From NCBI GenBank assembly GCA_964017195.1, contig OZ024889.1:67271858-67335857 (forward strand): a stretch of DNA of 64,000 nucleotides, given 5' to 3'. This stretch comes from Siderastrea radians (Eukaryota > Cnidaria > Anthozoa > Scleractinia > Rhizangiidae). A program made the translations under genes and the position numbers. Position 1 is the first letter of the stretch, and each line of letters starts with the position of its first letter. The notes beneath the pieces were generated by a model. The model did not search any database. It was given only the letters and a program-made list of their open reading frames with translations, and had not been told where the DNA came from. Of the stretch, positions 29,007 to 40,383 are shown piece after piece.

Positions 29007-29687
29007 CTATGTCTTTTGTATCTCTAGGCACTGGAGTAAACCAAGAAAACAGCATTCAACTTGCAGATAACTCAGCGCATCTTTGAGAATAAAATTGTCA
29101 AAATGATAGAAATTATATGTCGCAAAAATTAATGCTTCGTTATATTTGGGTCTTCAGAAAGTGTCTCAATAACTCAGAATCTCTTTTTGAAATCCGCGTT
29201 CCTTTCCTACGGTTAAGTGCCAGAAACTCGTATCAGGTCTTCGAATTTCTTCAGCTAGAATTCTGTTAAATTGCAAGAAGTTTCCTAACTCCAAACGTTA
29301 AGGTTTTGCTCCGTTATTTGCAATTGGTCATTTTATCCCCTTTCAATTCAAAATTCGCAAATGTAACTCGTTGACTCTGACATTGGAGGGGAGATAAACC
29401 TTGGAAGTTTGGAGTGCCTAATATAAGGGGTGGACCAGGGGATTCGCCATCGGGATTTTCATGTTGTCGGTGAAAAGTGGGCTGAAATTTAAATTAAGTA
29501 CCTTTTCTCTTACAGGAAATGCTCCTAAAACACCAAGAGAAAAGAAACCGAATGATTTTCTCAAAGGAAGATCAGACTATACTCAGTTTCTTGTCATTTT
29601 TTCAAGGAAACAGGGAGAGACTCATTAGCCTAATGTTTTCAACTTGCTACCCATTTCCACAGGCTAACACGCTTAATTAAGTAAATG

Positions 29688-29771
29688 TAATAATAATAAT
29701 AATAATAATAATTATTATTATTATTATTACTATTATTATTATTATAAGTATTATAATTATTATTATTATAG
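29688..29771. repeat. (AAT)n-(ATT)n compound microsatellite
   Basis: AAT units switch to ATT units at about 29710, making an AT palindrome. Confidence 0.9.
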
Positions 29772-30081
29772 TTTCAGAAAACTGGTAGAGCGAGTAATTT
29801 TAATGAAACCGAACCAGCTTTTTTGGGGTTTCCTCTGATTGCAATCATGTCTTTTAGGTTTTTAAAGTACAATCCTAAAAATAGTTGACAAGGCCCCTTT
29901 AAGAGCAGAAGGCAAACTCATCAGTCTTTCATGCGATCAACCTAAAAATGGTCCAACTCTATAATACAAGAAGTAGCAAGCAATCGTGAACAACAATCCT
30001 GCAGGTATACGTTGGACTGAGATTAATCTAGTAGACCATAAGTAGCAGACGTAAAATGAACCAAAGCCGTGTAAGTTGATT

Positions 30082-30165
30082 TCGATTTAAGGTACAATAT
30101 TTCGAGTGGCCACAGCAGTCTTCTTCAGGTGCAACTGGAAAATTACAAAATTACTTACGCACCTG
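30082..30165. repeat. Penelope-like or MITE terminal fragment
   Basis: TATTTCGAGTGGCCACAGC followed by AGTCTTCTTCAGGTGC has the same build as element ends at 9945 and 41835 (TTTCGAG/TTTTCGGTGAG ... TTCTTCAG/CATCAGG). Too short to classify. Confidence 0.4.
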
Positions 30166-30486
30166 TTAATAAAGAGAACCGATTGTGAAATAGTGAAACA
30201 TAGTGTAACTTTGTAACCTATTTCGACCAAAAAAAAACTAAAAAATTGTACCTTATGTGGTGCTGTGCCACTCCCTAGAACTGCCTATATCTTTTACTGT
30301 CAGGTATGTAACAATTATTTTATGAAATCGAGTTGTGTGCAACCTGGTAGTCAATTGCAACGAAGGGCGTAAGGCCCAGATGACTGGTATTATGAGTTCA
30401 TGTACGAAGATTACATGACATGATTGGCTGGAATAATGATACTAATAAAACGTCAGATTACCAGGAGAAAAATAAAAGGGACCAAG

Positions 30487-30833
30487 GGCCCGTTTCAGAA
30501 CAAACAACAAAACAATGGACCCTACCCCTGAAAATAATAGAGCTGCGTGATACCATGGTCCAATGAAATTAGGGGTTGTTAAGAGCTGCGTGGTATCTGC
30601 TCGAAAGTCCCGATTAACCTTTCAGGCCCGGAAAGCTATTTTATGCGTCTGATGTTTACATTAAAGACTCAAATTTTGTCGATTTCAAAGCTGAGCCAAA
30701 AAAAAAAGTTGTAAGTTGATAAAACAAGTCGGGCTGATATGCAGGCTAAAAACTACGCCAACGTTCTATAGATTTTGATTTTAATTTATAGCGCCGGGCC
30801 CGAAAAGATACCGGGACTTTCGAGAAACGGGCC
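30487..30833. mobile_element. MITE with GGCCCGTTTC ends and CCAAG duplication
   Basis: GGCCCGTTTC and GAAACGGGCC are the termini; CCAAG flanks both sides (30482-30486, 30834-30838). Inner inverted pairs include CGAAAGTCCCG and CGGGACTTTCG. Confidence 0.7.
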
Positions 30834-30942
30834 CCAAGTTTTTATTCTGTTCTGTTTTATTCTATTCTATTGTATTGAAAGCGCTTGCTTTCCAAATAAG
30901 GTAGTTACGCTATATAAGTTGCTTCCTATGTCTTGAGTATGG

Positions 30943-31225
30943 AACCAATTCAATCAGATTGCCAAAACTGTCAAAGCTGCAATCCTGTGGAGAGTATGTT
31001 AAAAAGAGACTATAACTTCCTTGCGAAATTTGAAATTCAGTATGAAAGAAGTAATAAAGAAATGTCTTCTTTATTCTACAATACGTTTTTAGCAGCTATT
31101 AGCGACTCACAAAGTCCTTGCTTTCCGATCCGATGTTTGGTTCCAACAAGTAGTAAGGGAAATGAAAGACGACCAGTTTGGCCTCGTGATCATGAGTTCG
31201 GTAGATGTCTCTTCTTTTCCCCTGC
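30943..31225 (+). CDS. unassigned plus-strand ORF split by a MITE
   Basis: ATG near 30939 opens MEPIQSDCQNCQSCNPVESM and runs on with protein-like composition (YNFLAKFEIQYERSNKEMSS) to HEFGRCLFF, where a MITE with a clean target duplication (31226-31627) is inserted. A TATATAAG box lies about 30 bp upstream. I do not recognise it. It may be a small cysteine-containing gene broken by the MITE, or chance. Confidence 0.3.
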
Positions 31226-31233
31226 ATGTCTGG

Positions 31234-31619
31234 CCCGGGGGGGGGGGGGGCGGGGGGACTCCCATATGAAAGTGACGGGGATGCTTGTCGTCTCGCTTAG
31301 GGTTGTAAATTGCAGATTTTGGTCTCGCTTAGGGTTTTTAGGAAGGAAAGCCAATATTTTTACCCATTCAGTTATCGCTTAGGGTGTGCGTAAAGAAATA
31401 TCTATATGAAAAAGCCAAACGACGTCAATCTTTAGCGTCAACCTTTAATGCATTTAAAATCACTGAAGCTCTTATTTGGTTGTCTGTTTTAGCATGGTTT
31501 CGTTTAGGGGTCAAATAACGCCTGAACCACGCCCAGATTGGTCTCCTTTAGGGGTTTAATTCTAATTTTCCGACAAGCATCCCCGTCACTTTCATGTGGG
31601 AGTTCCCCCCCCCCCGGGG
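31234..31619. mobile_element. MITE with 8-bp target duplication ATGTCTGG
   Basis: ATGTCTGG occurs at 31226-31233 and 31620-31627. The ends begin with CCCGGGG-rich tracts, then ACTCCCATATGAAAGTGACG / CGTCACTTTCATGTGGGAGT and GGGGATGCTTGTCG / CGACAAGCATCCCC as long inverted repeats. TCTCGCTTAGGGTT repeats internally. An 8-bp duplication fits hAT-like transposition; no transposase is present. Confidence 0.85.
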
Positions 31620-31650
31620 ATGTCTGGATCAACGGCAAGCCGAAAATGTT

Positions 31651-31656
31651 TTTATT
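31651..31656 (-). terminator. possible poly(A) signal for gene A
   Basis: AATAAA on the minus strand, about 230 bp after the gene A stop codon and just beyond the MITE at 31234-31627. Confidence 0.4.
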
Positions 31657-31884
31657 ATTAACTTGAATTTGCCCTTGCAGTCAAACCTCCCCAAACCTAT
31701 TAGCTCCTAAATGAAAGCCTAAAGCGGGACCATTCTAACTAAAGCTATTGGGCAGTGCACTTTTCTAAAGTGTTGTTGGGTTTTTTCAATTTTTCCCTGT
31801 AGTGAAAATTTGACGAAATGTGACAAAGGCTTTGGCACTCGTGGAGGTAAACAGTTAAAATAATTTCAGCTCTCCAAGCTCTTG

Positions 31885-31936
31885 CTATCCTTGTCGCGCA
31901 AGGTGTTTGCGCACGTCTTCCAGTTCTTTTCTGGTC
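31885..31936 (-). CDS. gene A exon 5 (terminal)
   Basis: The short last exon after CTTTCGCACAG reads TRKELEDVRKHLARQG and then TAG. Its phase (AG|G) completes exon 4 exactly, which is strong evidence that the gene ends here. Confidence 0.8.
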
Positions 31937-34900
31937 CTGTGCGAAAGAGGGCAGATTGGAAATATTAGTGCATTGAAGACAAAGTTTAAAAAGCTGATGT
32001 TGTAGTAGTGGATCTAGGGGGAGGGTTCAGGGCGTCCGGTCCCCCCTTCCCCTTCTTTCGAACCTGTTACTGTCGTTTTCTATTTTGATAGAAGATAAAA
32101 TGCAAAAATATAAAAAAACAAAACAAAACAAAACAGCGTGGACAATTAAACCATGCAATAAGTTTTTCAAGAAATGATGTTAATTTGCTAAATCTGATAC
32201 CATTCGCTGGCTTTTGACGAACCAAATACAAGCTCCCATTTGGACCTCTTCGATCGTAATTTTCTGAATCCGCCCTGGTAGTTGGTAATAAGTAACCATG
32301 CATGGTCAGCCGGGTCAGTATCTACCAAAACGCAGGACCTTACAGTGAAAACGTTAAGCCGGCTTGGCTAAACCTTACTCCAGCACAACATGGCTGGAAA
32401 ATGTTTGATCGTTATGCTGGGTCTCCATTCGCAGAAACTGCAGGTTTACCCTAGATTTTGAGGCTTACAAGGTGAAAACGTCTGAGTTTTTGAGAGCTAA
32501 CTGAAGTATTAAGACAAAAGACCGCCACAATAATTTACCTTTCGAGATCCATGGGTTCATCCAATACCATCTGCATTGACTCGGTCCTCTCAAGGTAAGC
32601 TTTCGCTTCCTTGAATTCCTTCCTTTCTTTAAGAACCATTCCAAGGTCAAACAGAGACTTGGCTGTGTCCATGTGATCCTTCAACAGCTCGAGACGAATC
32701 TTCAGCGCGTCCTCTGAATACCGTTTGGCGTTGTCGAATTCACCCAAGGCGTGATAGTTGTTGGACAGATTGTTCAGGATAGTGGCCGTGAAAGGATGAT
32801 CACCCAGCCATTCTCGGTAGATTGGTAACGTCTTCTCTTCTCTAACTTCTAAGGCTTGGCGATGGTCTTCAACAAGGGAGAGGGCCACTGGGAAAATAAT
32901 TTACCACAAATTTGGTTTTACTATTATTTGACTATCTGCATGCACGGTTGTGACATCTGCTAAAAGTAATCCGATCAAACGTGCTAGATGCTTTTTGAAC
33001 GAAGTCCACAACACATAATCACATAAACAATAACAAAACTTAATAATGGATTTGTGTTTCAAAAATCTGTTTCATTTTCCCACCGATGCAGCACACAGTT
33101 TCTTCAGAAACTGACCCATAATAAACTTGGCCTCTGTCACGCTCGTTTTCCTACACCTGACAGAAGGAGGCAGTGTGTTTTTCAAATCTGGCTTATTAAA
33201 GCCGTTATCTATTCCTCTATATTTTCTTTTTGGCGTGCTAGCTGGACATGTAAGGTTAAGTCGCACACGAGCTAAGGAGGCCTTCGCAGGGTTAAACATG
33301 TACAGTTATTAAAAAGTCCCCTCCAAAGATTCTTTCTAAGGCCAACAGTGGACAAATGTTGTTCTCTTTTGGGTTTTTGGAGAAAATAACCAAAACCCAC
33401 CAGTGAAAAAGTGTGTGTATTTGACAAATTTAAATTGCCACGACCGATTAGAGAATTCTGTCGAATTAAAGGAGTCACTGGCACCTCAAATACTAAAATA
33501 ATGTTGAATTGTAATGGAAGCACTCTACTCACCTGCCAAATCATTGTATGTTGCACCCAACATCACGCTATCCTCCTCCCCATGTCTCAATCGAATGTTG
33601 ATCGCCCGTTGAATCTTCTCTTTTCCTTCACGAAAGTTGTTTTCTTTTGTAAGACATCGACCAAGTTTGGCAAGACACTGAGCTCTGCTGTTACCGGTGT
33701 TGATACCAAGGGCAGTTTGGATTCTATCTGCTTCCATCAAGTGCTTTTTGGCTCTTTCAGCGGCTTCATGACAAAGACCCGGTGAACAGGTGCAGCTGAA
33801 CACTTCATTGATCCCCAGAGAAGTGAGACATTCACTCAATCTCTCTTGGTCTCCAACATCTTCGCACCTCTTTTTTAACAGACTGAAAACCGTTCCAAAA
33901 CTTGTTTTCGCCATCATCTTTGCAAGCAGTTCTCCGACTCTGTTGAACACGTCGATGCACCTTTGTATTTGATCTTCGTCCATGGCACCATCGCCAAACC
34001 AGTCAATAAGTTGCATGACGTTTTCTTCTTCCTGTCGAAATGTGATGATAGCTCGCGATGAGTCATTGGTCAGGAACGTCGTGAAGGTGTCTTCAAGAAA
34101 GGAAAGAAAGTGTTCAATAAACAAGTTTCGAGCACCATCATAAACGTTGCTGAAGCGTCCTTCCAGGGCTTTACTCTGACAGTAGAGTTTAATGATTGTG
34201 TGGAGGCTGTACCAGGAAGGAGCTTCAGAGCATGTTATGTCAGCGGTGTTCTCTTCCAGAAAAGATTTCTGTACTAGTTTCAATATGTGCCCATCTAATT
34301 CTGCTTGATCAAAGACATCAACCGCTTTGGCCGCAGTGAAGTGTCCTCTGAACAGTGATAGAGATACAAGGGTGTCTTGCAGCGACTGATCAAGTCTATT
34401 GAAACAGGCATCAAGGCGTACGTCAATCTTCTGATCTTCCTTAGCGTTTGGAATTCTACTAAATAACTCAAATTTCTGCTTCGAGCTTGCGGTTGCCAGC
34501 ATTTCTACAAGTTCTGCTGGATTGTCATGCCAAGAGGCCAAGGAATGAAGAACCAGTGGAATACCACCGCAAGTTTCGGCTATTTTGGAGGCAGTTTCTT
34601 GTTCCACCCGAGCTCGTTTACCATAGACTTTTTTCAGCAGCTGAAACGAATCTTCGCTTTGAAACGGATGCAGCTTAATCAATTTTTGACCTGTTCCAGG
34701 GAAAACAAACTTCTCTGATGAGGTGACCAGCAATTTAACATATGCTGAGGCTGTGACAATGTCCGTGAGGAATGTCACGATTTCCAATTCTTCATTTGAC
34801 ATTATACAGGCTTGTCCATTTCCATTCAACCTGGAAAGTAAATATTCAAAGTTGTCTAGCAGCAACACCGTGCAGAAACCCTCTTCATTTATGAGACGCC

Positions 34901-37900
34901 TTTTCACCATAGAAATCGGCTCGTCCAAAGGAAAATGGTATATTTGGTTAGCAATCTTCTCAGCGAGATCATCAAGGGACTTCACATGCCTGCAGTTGAC
35001 GTAAACAACAACAGCATTCTCATCATTGTCCCGGATGTAGTTTAGCGCCTTGATTGCAGTGGCTGTTTTTCCAACCCCGATGGCACCATGCACGAACACA
35101 CATCTGCAGTCGTTCCCTTGGTCCGGGCGAAGATGTTCAGTGATGTCTCTGAGTTCTTTCTCGCGGTTCACAAAATCTGAGTCAGGGAGCGGAAGTTCAG
35201 ATAAATCTCTTAAAGCACCTGTTGAAAAAATGAAATTTACATGATTCACCCTACTTAATTTCCTATATTATAAGAACATCATGGATTATCAAAACAATAC
35301 TCAGATCAGTTTTTTTTTACCAATAACGGTTTACTAGAGCAAAAACAAGCAAAAACTAACGATAAAAACCAACGTTTCGGAATCATCATGACGCTATTGT
35401 CTTTAAGATAACTTTTCTACAGCTAAGAAGCAGCGCTAGCGTCTGCTAAAATTAGCGTAATAGAGAGTGCAAAAATTAAATTACGCAAATGCCTTCGCAC
35501 GAATGAAGTCAGATTTCACGTCTAGACTGGGTTTTAGTTGTCTTATTAATAACATCTCGTACACCAAACAATCTCTTAAGGACACTTAACTGCCTCAGTA
35601 GGTCTTCAGAGACCTTCCCGTGTATGTTATAGTAGTGTTTGTATTCGAAGGATGCCGGTTTATGTCCCTCTACCGGCCTCAGTGTACTTATTATTTATCG
35701 ACATCGAGATCAAAATCAAAACCGTTGCCAACTAAACTAAAAATCACGCCACTTAACATTGGGATACGAGTAGGCGGGTCTCAGCAACTCCCCATGCTAG
35801 GCTTCCAATCGGAGAAGAATGTTTCCCACCCTCCTGTTCTCTTAGTTTTTCCATAGAGCTCATTTTCCATGAAAAGTTTTCTAAATAACGATGGAAAACA
35901 TTTTGTCGTATTTTAACGAATCTAGGAAGGCCGGATTTTGTTTCTATAACAATGTTTTGTTCTTCCAAGCTACAATTGCAAGAACATGGACTATTTTTTC
36001 CTATTGCCCAATTTGTGCGCGATATGTTTCGTTTTCACTCCGAGTTAACACAGTTTTGGTTTGATTTTCGTTTTTCTTAATTTTTTAACATGTCCTTTGT
36101 TTTTTCAGATGATGACAAAATGTGAGAAATACACAAGAAAGAGAGAAAGAAAGAAAGAAAGAAAGAATCTTAAGCCTGAAGAAAAGTTTATTACGAACAA
36201 GTAACAAATTAAAGTAATAACCGACTTACCAACTTTCTGGAAAACTCCTTCATCTTTCTGCCAATTCTTTGCTATTCCGCGGTCTTGTCTGAAAAAAAAA
36301 AAGGAAAAACTAGAACTGATAACTAGAACAGGTGAGGTCATCGTAGTTTTTTAAGTCTAACACAGTCATTATGTGTGCAAGGATGTAAGGAGAATGAAAG
36401 CAAAAAGCTCTTTGAAGATATCATCGTAAAAGTTCTTTAAAAGTACTGAGGCCAGGGGCGTACCCAGGGGAGGGTTCCAGGGGTCAGCTTCGTGGTTTCA
36501 ATTTTGCAAATGCCGCGGCCAGTGTCATCTGTTTGGCAAACTGAGTTTTCAAATATCAATGAAAACGCTGCTCTATATTTTGAATCAAGACAGAGCCCGT
36601 TGCCAACTAAACTCGTAACTAAAGTCCATGAGCCTGCAAAATACTTGCAGTATGATGCACTTCAGTTTTATGTTGAAGACCTTCTATCGCCTCAGGTCGC
36701 CGACGTTAAACTCCTCCGATGGATGCAGCAAGATCAGTCTTCACTACCCGACAGCCCGGTTTAAGTTCTAGCTAAATGCGACCCGATTCCTATCCCAACA
36801 CTCACCAGCTGCTACGAATCCTCTGCACCTTGCCAATAACCTCCGCAGAATGCAAACGACTTTTTAGTACTCTACGCCGCTTGAAGACTTACTTACGGGC
36901 AACTCTGTCTAGTGAGCGAGAGTCTTCCATCGCTCTCATGAACATCCACTATAACCAGGATATTGACGTTGATGCTGTCATTGACATTTTTGCTCAAAAA
37001 CAACCCCAAAGTCCGCGCTCGCCCAGCCTTAAAAACGCCTGTGAAGGAGGCAGCAATTGCTATCCAGATTTGAACGATTAAATAGAAATAACATTCGTGG
37101 TTTTGGTTGAGAATTGCTCCAAGTCGCTCGTTCTGATTATGCATCCGCGCGCGTAGTCCATGAGCGTGAATCAAAGTGGCGGTTGGGTCTGCGGAACGTT
37201 TCCCCTGCAGCGCACCATTCCGGAATTATGGCGTCATCTGTGGATTTTCTCACCAGTGACGCCATAATCACGGGCCAATGAAATCCGTCTAATTTGTACG
37301 GCTATCAATCACTTGTTCTCGCATCTTCAGTAGCGCGCACTAAAGAATTGCTGTTTAGCTGGTTCGGCTGTTTGGCGGACTTCTCACTCTCGTTTATCGC
37401 GTAAAGCAAGCTGTAAACAACTCCGTGGTATCGTGTTTCCCATAATAGAGCTGACAAAAATTGCAACACAACACACGTCAAACAAGCGTCAAACACATGC
37501 GACAATAAGGAAATTTTCGGGGCAAAATTGAGACTTAACCCCTAGACTGCGGCCTGCTCACCATAGGAGTCACCATAGCTCAGTGGTTAGAGCATCCAAC
37601 TGGTAACTGGAAAGTCGTGGGTTCGATTCCTACTGGGGGCTCGGAATTTTTTTCCGAGAATTTTTCACTGTGTACTTCAGTACTATCTGTTTCATCTTTA
37701 TAGCATTGGGTGGCTGGCTGGTTCACTAAAAAATCGTCAGCCAGAATTGTATGCTGGTTAGAAACCGTAATTCCCTAACAACATTCAGTGTGGTAGTCAC
37801 AAGTTTTTCCTCCCCTGCTGTTTTGGTTGCAATTCAACAACATGGCTGACTTTCGTTACTTTTAGTGGTTTCGCGCTATATAGCGAAAAACTGTCTGAAT

Positions 37901-38811
37901 GCACGAACAAAAATGAAGAGTGACAAATTTGATGACGCGAGTTTATTAGCGAGAGAAACAAAATGACAACGGTGAAACGCTCATCTACAGTATAAAGGTT
38001 TAAGCACTAATCGATAGTGATTGGGCCTAAGAACTCATGTACATTATTTAGGGTTAAGCACTGATTCTATGATGGTTAGCTTTTAGTTATTGTTGTGGGC
38101 GGGATTTTAGTTATTGTTATTGTTAAGTTTTGTCATTGCTAAACTTTGTACAGTTAATTGAATCCGTCACTTTCGCGAATGAATTAAATGTGTCATTTTT
38201 GCGCGTGCATTCAGACAGTTTTTCGCTATATAGCGCGAAACCACTAAAAGTAACGAATTCCACATGGTTAGTACCTTTTTCCGCCCTGGTTAGTAGCTTT
38301 ATCGATGTCTCGCTATAAGTTACTAATGCGTAGTCTACTTGCTTATAGCTTGTTGTTCTAAATCGATCTCAATTACTCACCTTATTTTATCCAGTTTCTC
38401 GTACACTTCTTTGTCATTTGTGATAGTTAATTCAAGTTCTTCTTTGAATCCAACTTTTTGAAACTCTTCTTCCAAGCGCTGCTTTATTTTCTTTGTTTCA
38501 AAAGCCTCCATGAAAGCAAGGAAACTTTGCTCTGTATCGCAGTATAATTCAACAACAATCGAGCCACGCGTGATATTCCAGACTCGGCAAATTCCTTCAA
38601 AGACACCTTTGATCGTACGCTCAACTAAATCTGGATGTCTGTTATAAAAAATCCCCAAAGCTAGACCCAGCCCGCCAACCACAGCGGTAGCTAACGGCGC
38701 GTTATTTATTTTGAGATTAACTCTCACTCCTTCATTGTTAGTTGCAAGCTCAAACTCAACAGCAGGCGTGGATTCAACCTCTTGTGCCGCCCTTGCAGGT
38801 TCCGCAGCCAT
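31885..38811 (-). CDS. gene A: TRADD-N-like - NB-ARC - TPR STAND NTPase
   Basis: Five exons (38381-38811, 36230-36288, 33533-35218, 32539-32887, 31885-31936) join with matching phases to one open frame of 858 aa. Residues about 50-70 are hydrophobic (LATAVVGGLGLALGIFY). Residues about 95-143 (GSIVVELYCDTEQSFLAFME and following) resemble the TRADD N-terminal domain. NB-ARC spans about 170-480, with Walker A GAIGVGKTA at about 207-215, Walker B TVLLLDNFE at about 279-287, sensor KLLVTSSEK and GGIPLVL at about 380. TPRs follow. Such ATP-switch proteins oligomerise to signal in immunity or cell death. The second gene of this plan is gene B. No lesion is seen. A link to TRADD is inferred by eye. 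Confidence 0.85.
31960..32300. other. gene A intron 4
   Basis: The intron 31937-32538 holds an A-rich CAAAA run (near 32110-32130) and nothing coding. Confidence 0.5.
32539..32887 (-). CDS. gene A exon 4: TPR repeats
   Basis: Acceptor TTTTCCCAG, donor GTAAAT. ALSLVEDHRQALEVREE, then GDHPFTATILNNLSNNYHAL and GEFDNAKRYSEDALKIRLEL form TPR pairs of the kinesin-light-chain/TPR_12 type (GxHPxTAxxLxNLxxxYxxxG). A further helix pair (DTAKSLFDLGMVLKERKEFK) follows. TPRs are the likely ligand-sensing or autoinhibitory part. Confidence 0.85.
33056..33112. repeat. fragment of dispersed repeat (see 9856 and 51257)
   Basis: TTTCATTTTCCCACCGATGC followed by AGCACACAGTTTCTT matches the end of the 51257-51490 element. 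It lies in gene A intron 3. Confidence 0.5.
33533..35218 (-). CDS. gene A exon 3: NB-ARC and first TPRs
   Basis: A 1686-nt exon after TTTTCAACAG, ending GTGAGT. It starts ALRDLSELPLPDSDFVNREK, the typical VGRxxEL-like entry to NB-ARC, then the P-loop, Walker B and GxP motifs. A winged-helix region follows (DQSLQDTLVSLSLFRGHFTA; WYSLHTIIKLYC occupies the MHD-loop position but without a clear MHD). The C-terminal third is helical repeats (AAERAKKHLMEADRIQTALG; CLAKLGRCLTKENNFREGKE). It carries the whole NTPase, so a single exon could be duplicated as a unit. Confidence 0.88.
36230..36288 (-). CDS. gene A exon 2: short linker
   Basis: A 59-nt exon between a long T tract ending CAG and GTAAGT; QDRGIAKNWQKDEGVFQKV. 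Phases fit exon 1 (AG|A) and exon 3 (G|GT). Confidence 0.8.
36453..37081 (+). pseudogene. hAT transposase remnant in gene A intron 1
   Basis: CAGGGGCGTACCCAGGGG at 36453 looks like a hAT terminus. Two frames follow: a piece of the transposase middle (SVWQTEFSNINENAALYFES) and then HQLLRILCTLPITSAECKRL followed by FSTLRRLKTYLRATLSSERE, the C-terminal hAT dimerisation domain. Most of the transposase, including the catalytic core, is missing and a stop separates the two parts. It is in the opposite sense to gene A. Confidence 0.8.
37567..37642 (+). repeat. tRNA-Thr-like head of a SINE
   Basis: GAGTCAC...GGGGCTC acceptor arms, D-arm GCTC...GAGC, loop CTGGTAA (anticodon GGT, Thr) and T-loop TTCGATT. 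The acceptor and anticodon stems have mismatches. It is followed by GGAATTTTTTTCCGAG and a body of about 60 bp, so it is more likely a SINE than a working tRNA gene. Confidence 0.65.
37852..38257. mobile_element. MITE in gene A intron 1
   Basis: About 55-bp inverted ends: TTCGTTACTTTTAGTGGTTT and CGCGCTATATAGCGAAAAAC at the left, exact mirror at the right. The arms contain GCGCTATATAGCG, itself a palindrome. There is no coding. Confidence 0.85.
38381..38811 (-). CDS. gene A exon 1: N-terminal hydrophobic segment and TRADD-N-like domain
   Basis: ATG at 38811 (MAAEPARAAQEVESTPAVEF), 431 nt to a GTGAGT donor. After an acidic start and a short beta-like segment (VRVNLKINN), residues about 50-68 form a glycine-rich hydrophobic stretch. 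GSIVVELYCDTEQSFLAFME followed by EAFETKKIKQRLEEEF and ELELTITND follows. The latter part matches, by pattern, the alpha-beta TRADD N-terminal domain, which recruits TRAF proteins in animals and is known fused to STAND NTPases. The upstream in-frame TTG is not used as a start. Confidence 0.75.
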
Positions 38812-39236
38812 CAAGTTTTAATTGCCGCCTGAATTCTAGTGCAATTGTTTTACTGCTTTCGAAATGTACCTCGATGTTGTCAGTTCTAACTTGCGATTTT
38901 CGTAACTTCCAGGGAGCTTATCCTGGTAGTGTGATGATGACTATTCTTATTTTGAGAGGAAGAGTTTCTGCCTGGTCTTACGCGGACCAGAAGATGTAAC
39001 ATTCAGCTCTGCTTCTGATCATCATCCTATCCTTGAATTCTACAAACACCAGTGCAAAGCTGGGTGAGAAAAAAAAAAGTTGTGAACAACCTGATACCTT
39101 GAATAGTAGGTTATGTTCACGGAAAAACTCAATAAGACTAACAAAGAACTTGGATGGGCCACCGATTGAATGCGTAACTGATCTTGGATGCTAAACTTCA
39201 TACAATTTCGGTCAGTTTTAGAACTGGCCCGTATAG

Positions 39237-39535
39237 CGTAGCCTGAGAAAACAGCCGACGTTTCGCGAGGTTGCCACTTGAGCCGGCTCGCAAAACGACG
39301 TCTGAGTAACGAGCGCAGAAATTCCATACTGATGACGCGTCACTACTCAGATCTTGGTAGTGCTTGTGATTGGTTGAAACGAAGTTCCCGAGCGTTTCAA
39401 CCAATCAGAAGCACTACCTAGATCTCGGTAGGGACGCGTCATCAGTATGGAATTTCTGCGCTCGTTACTCAGACGTCGTTTTGCGAGGGCTCAAGCGGCG
39501 ACCTCGCGAAACGTCGGCTGTTTTCTCAGGTTACG
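39237..39535. mobile_element. long inverted-repeat MITE
   Basis: Arms of about 140 bp: CGTAGCCTGAGAAAACAGCC on the left and its mirror on the right, continuing through GACGTTTCGCGAGG, AACGACGTCTGAGTAACGAG and CATACTGATGACGCGTC. Centre near 39385. No coding. Confidence 0.85.
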
Positions 39536-39905
39536 TATAGCGGGGCATTTGGGAATTAAAAATTAAGGACAGTGGCTGAGAGAGGTGTGTCACTCCTGAG
39601 TAAAATATACCGCTTAAGATTTTGCAAGTGTCCAGAAACCACAAGAGAAACGTATTATTACGGCGCGATAGATAATACTCAGAATGCATATCACAGAGAA
39701 TCTAACATGAATAACCTCTAATGAAAGTCCTTCTCGGAGCTGCACATTCCCTTGCCCACTGCACTTATTAATGTAAACAATCCACTCCAGTTCTAAAAGG
39801 AAATCCGGCACGATTTAGTTAAAACAAACCGAACGTTAACTTTCCATGCCAGTGACATAGAATTAGAGAATGGAAGACCAATTGTGTTGCGTGGACTTCA
39901 GTCCT

Positions 39906-40160
39906 CAGGGTTCTATCTAGGATTTATCGTTTGGGGAGAAGTCCCTCGTGGCCAAAGGCACGAGCTTCCTAGGGGGTTACGGGGCACGCTCCCCGGAAAT
40001 TTTTTGAAATGAATACGCGCTGAGATGCGATGTGGTGCATATTGAGACACAATTTTGAGATGTTACTTATATACTGTAACGATGACAATATTTTTTGGGG
40101 GGAAGCTGGGCATTTTGGGGGGGAAGCTTCTACCCCTCAAATACCCTAGATAGAACCCTG
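39906..40160. mobile_element. MITE CAGGGTTCTATCTAGG
   Basis: CAGGGTTCTATCTAGG and CCTAGATAGAACCCTG are exact 16-bp inverted ends (one mismatch permitted at the join to the body). GTCCT flanks both sides. CAGGG-type ends suggest hAT. A fragment lies in the LTR element at 16106. Confidence 0.8.
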
Positions 40161-40289
40161 GTCCTTTGGAAGTTACTTCAATGATGATTAAAGGAGTACT
40201 TTAGAATCAACTTCTGGCAAAAATTGTATCAGTTGAGAGTAGGCAGCCAGATAGCCAGTGTGCATGCATGTAGAAAAACGGTTTCGTCG

Positions 40290-40303
40290 AGAAGCTAAAT
40301 AAA
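40290..40303 (+). repeat. 5' target-site duplication of the LINE
   Basis: AGAAGCTAAATAAA recurs as AGAAGCTAAACAAA at 50992-51005, right after the LINE poly(A). Confidence 0.75.
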
Positions 40304-40383
40304 GAGGGACTGGGTCGGACATGGCTCGTGAGTAGACGTTTACAACGTGGCTCCGTAAAACTTAATCTTTTCGAAGGCTATCT

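Noticed and set aside
33411..33785. Plus-strand 124-codon frame
   Set aside because: Antisense shadow of gene A exon 3.
37567..37642. Functional tRNA-Thr gene
   Set aside because: Mismatches in acceptor and anticodon stems and a SINE-like tail.
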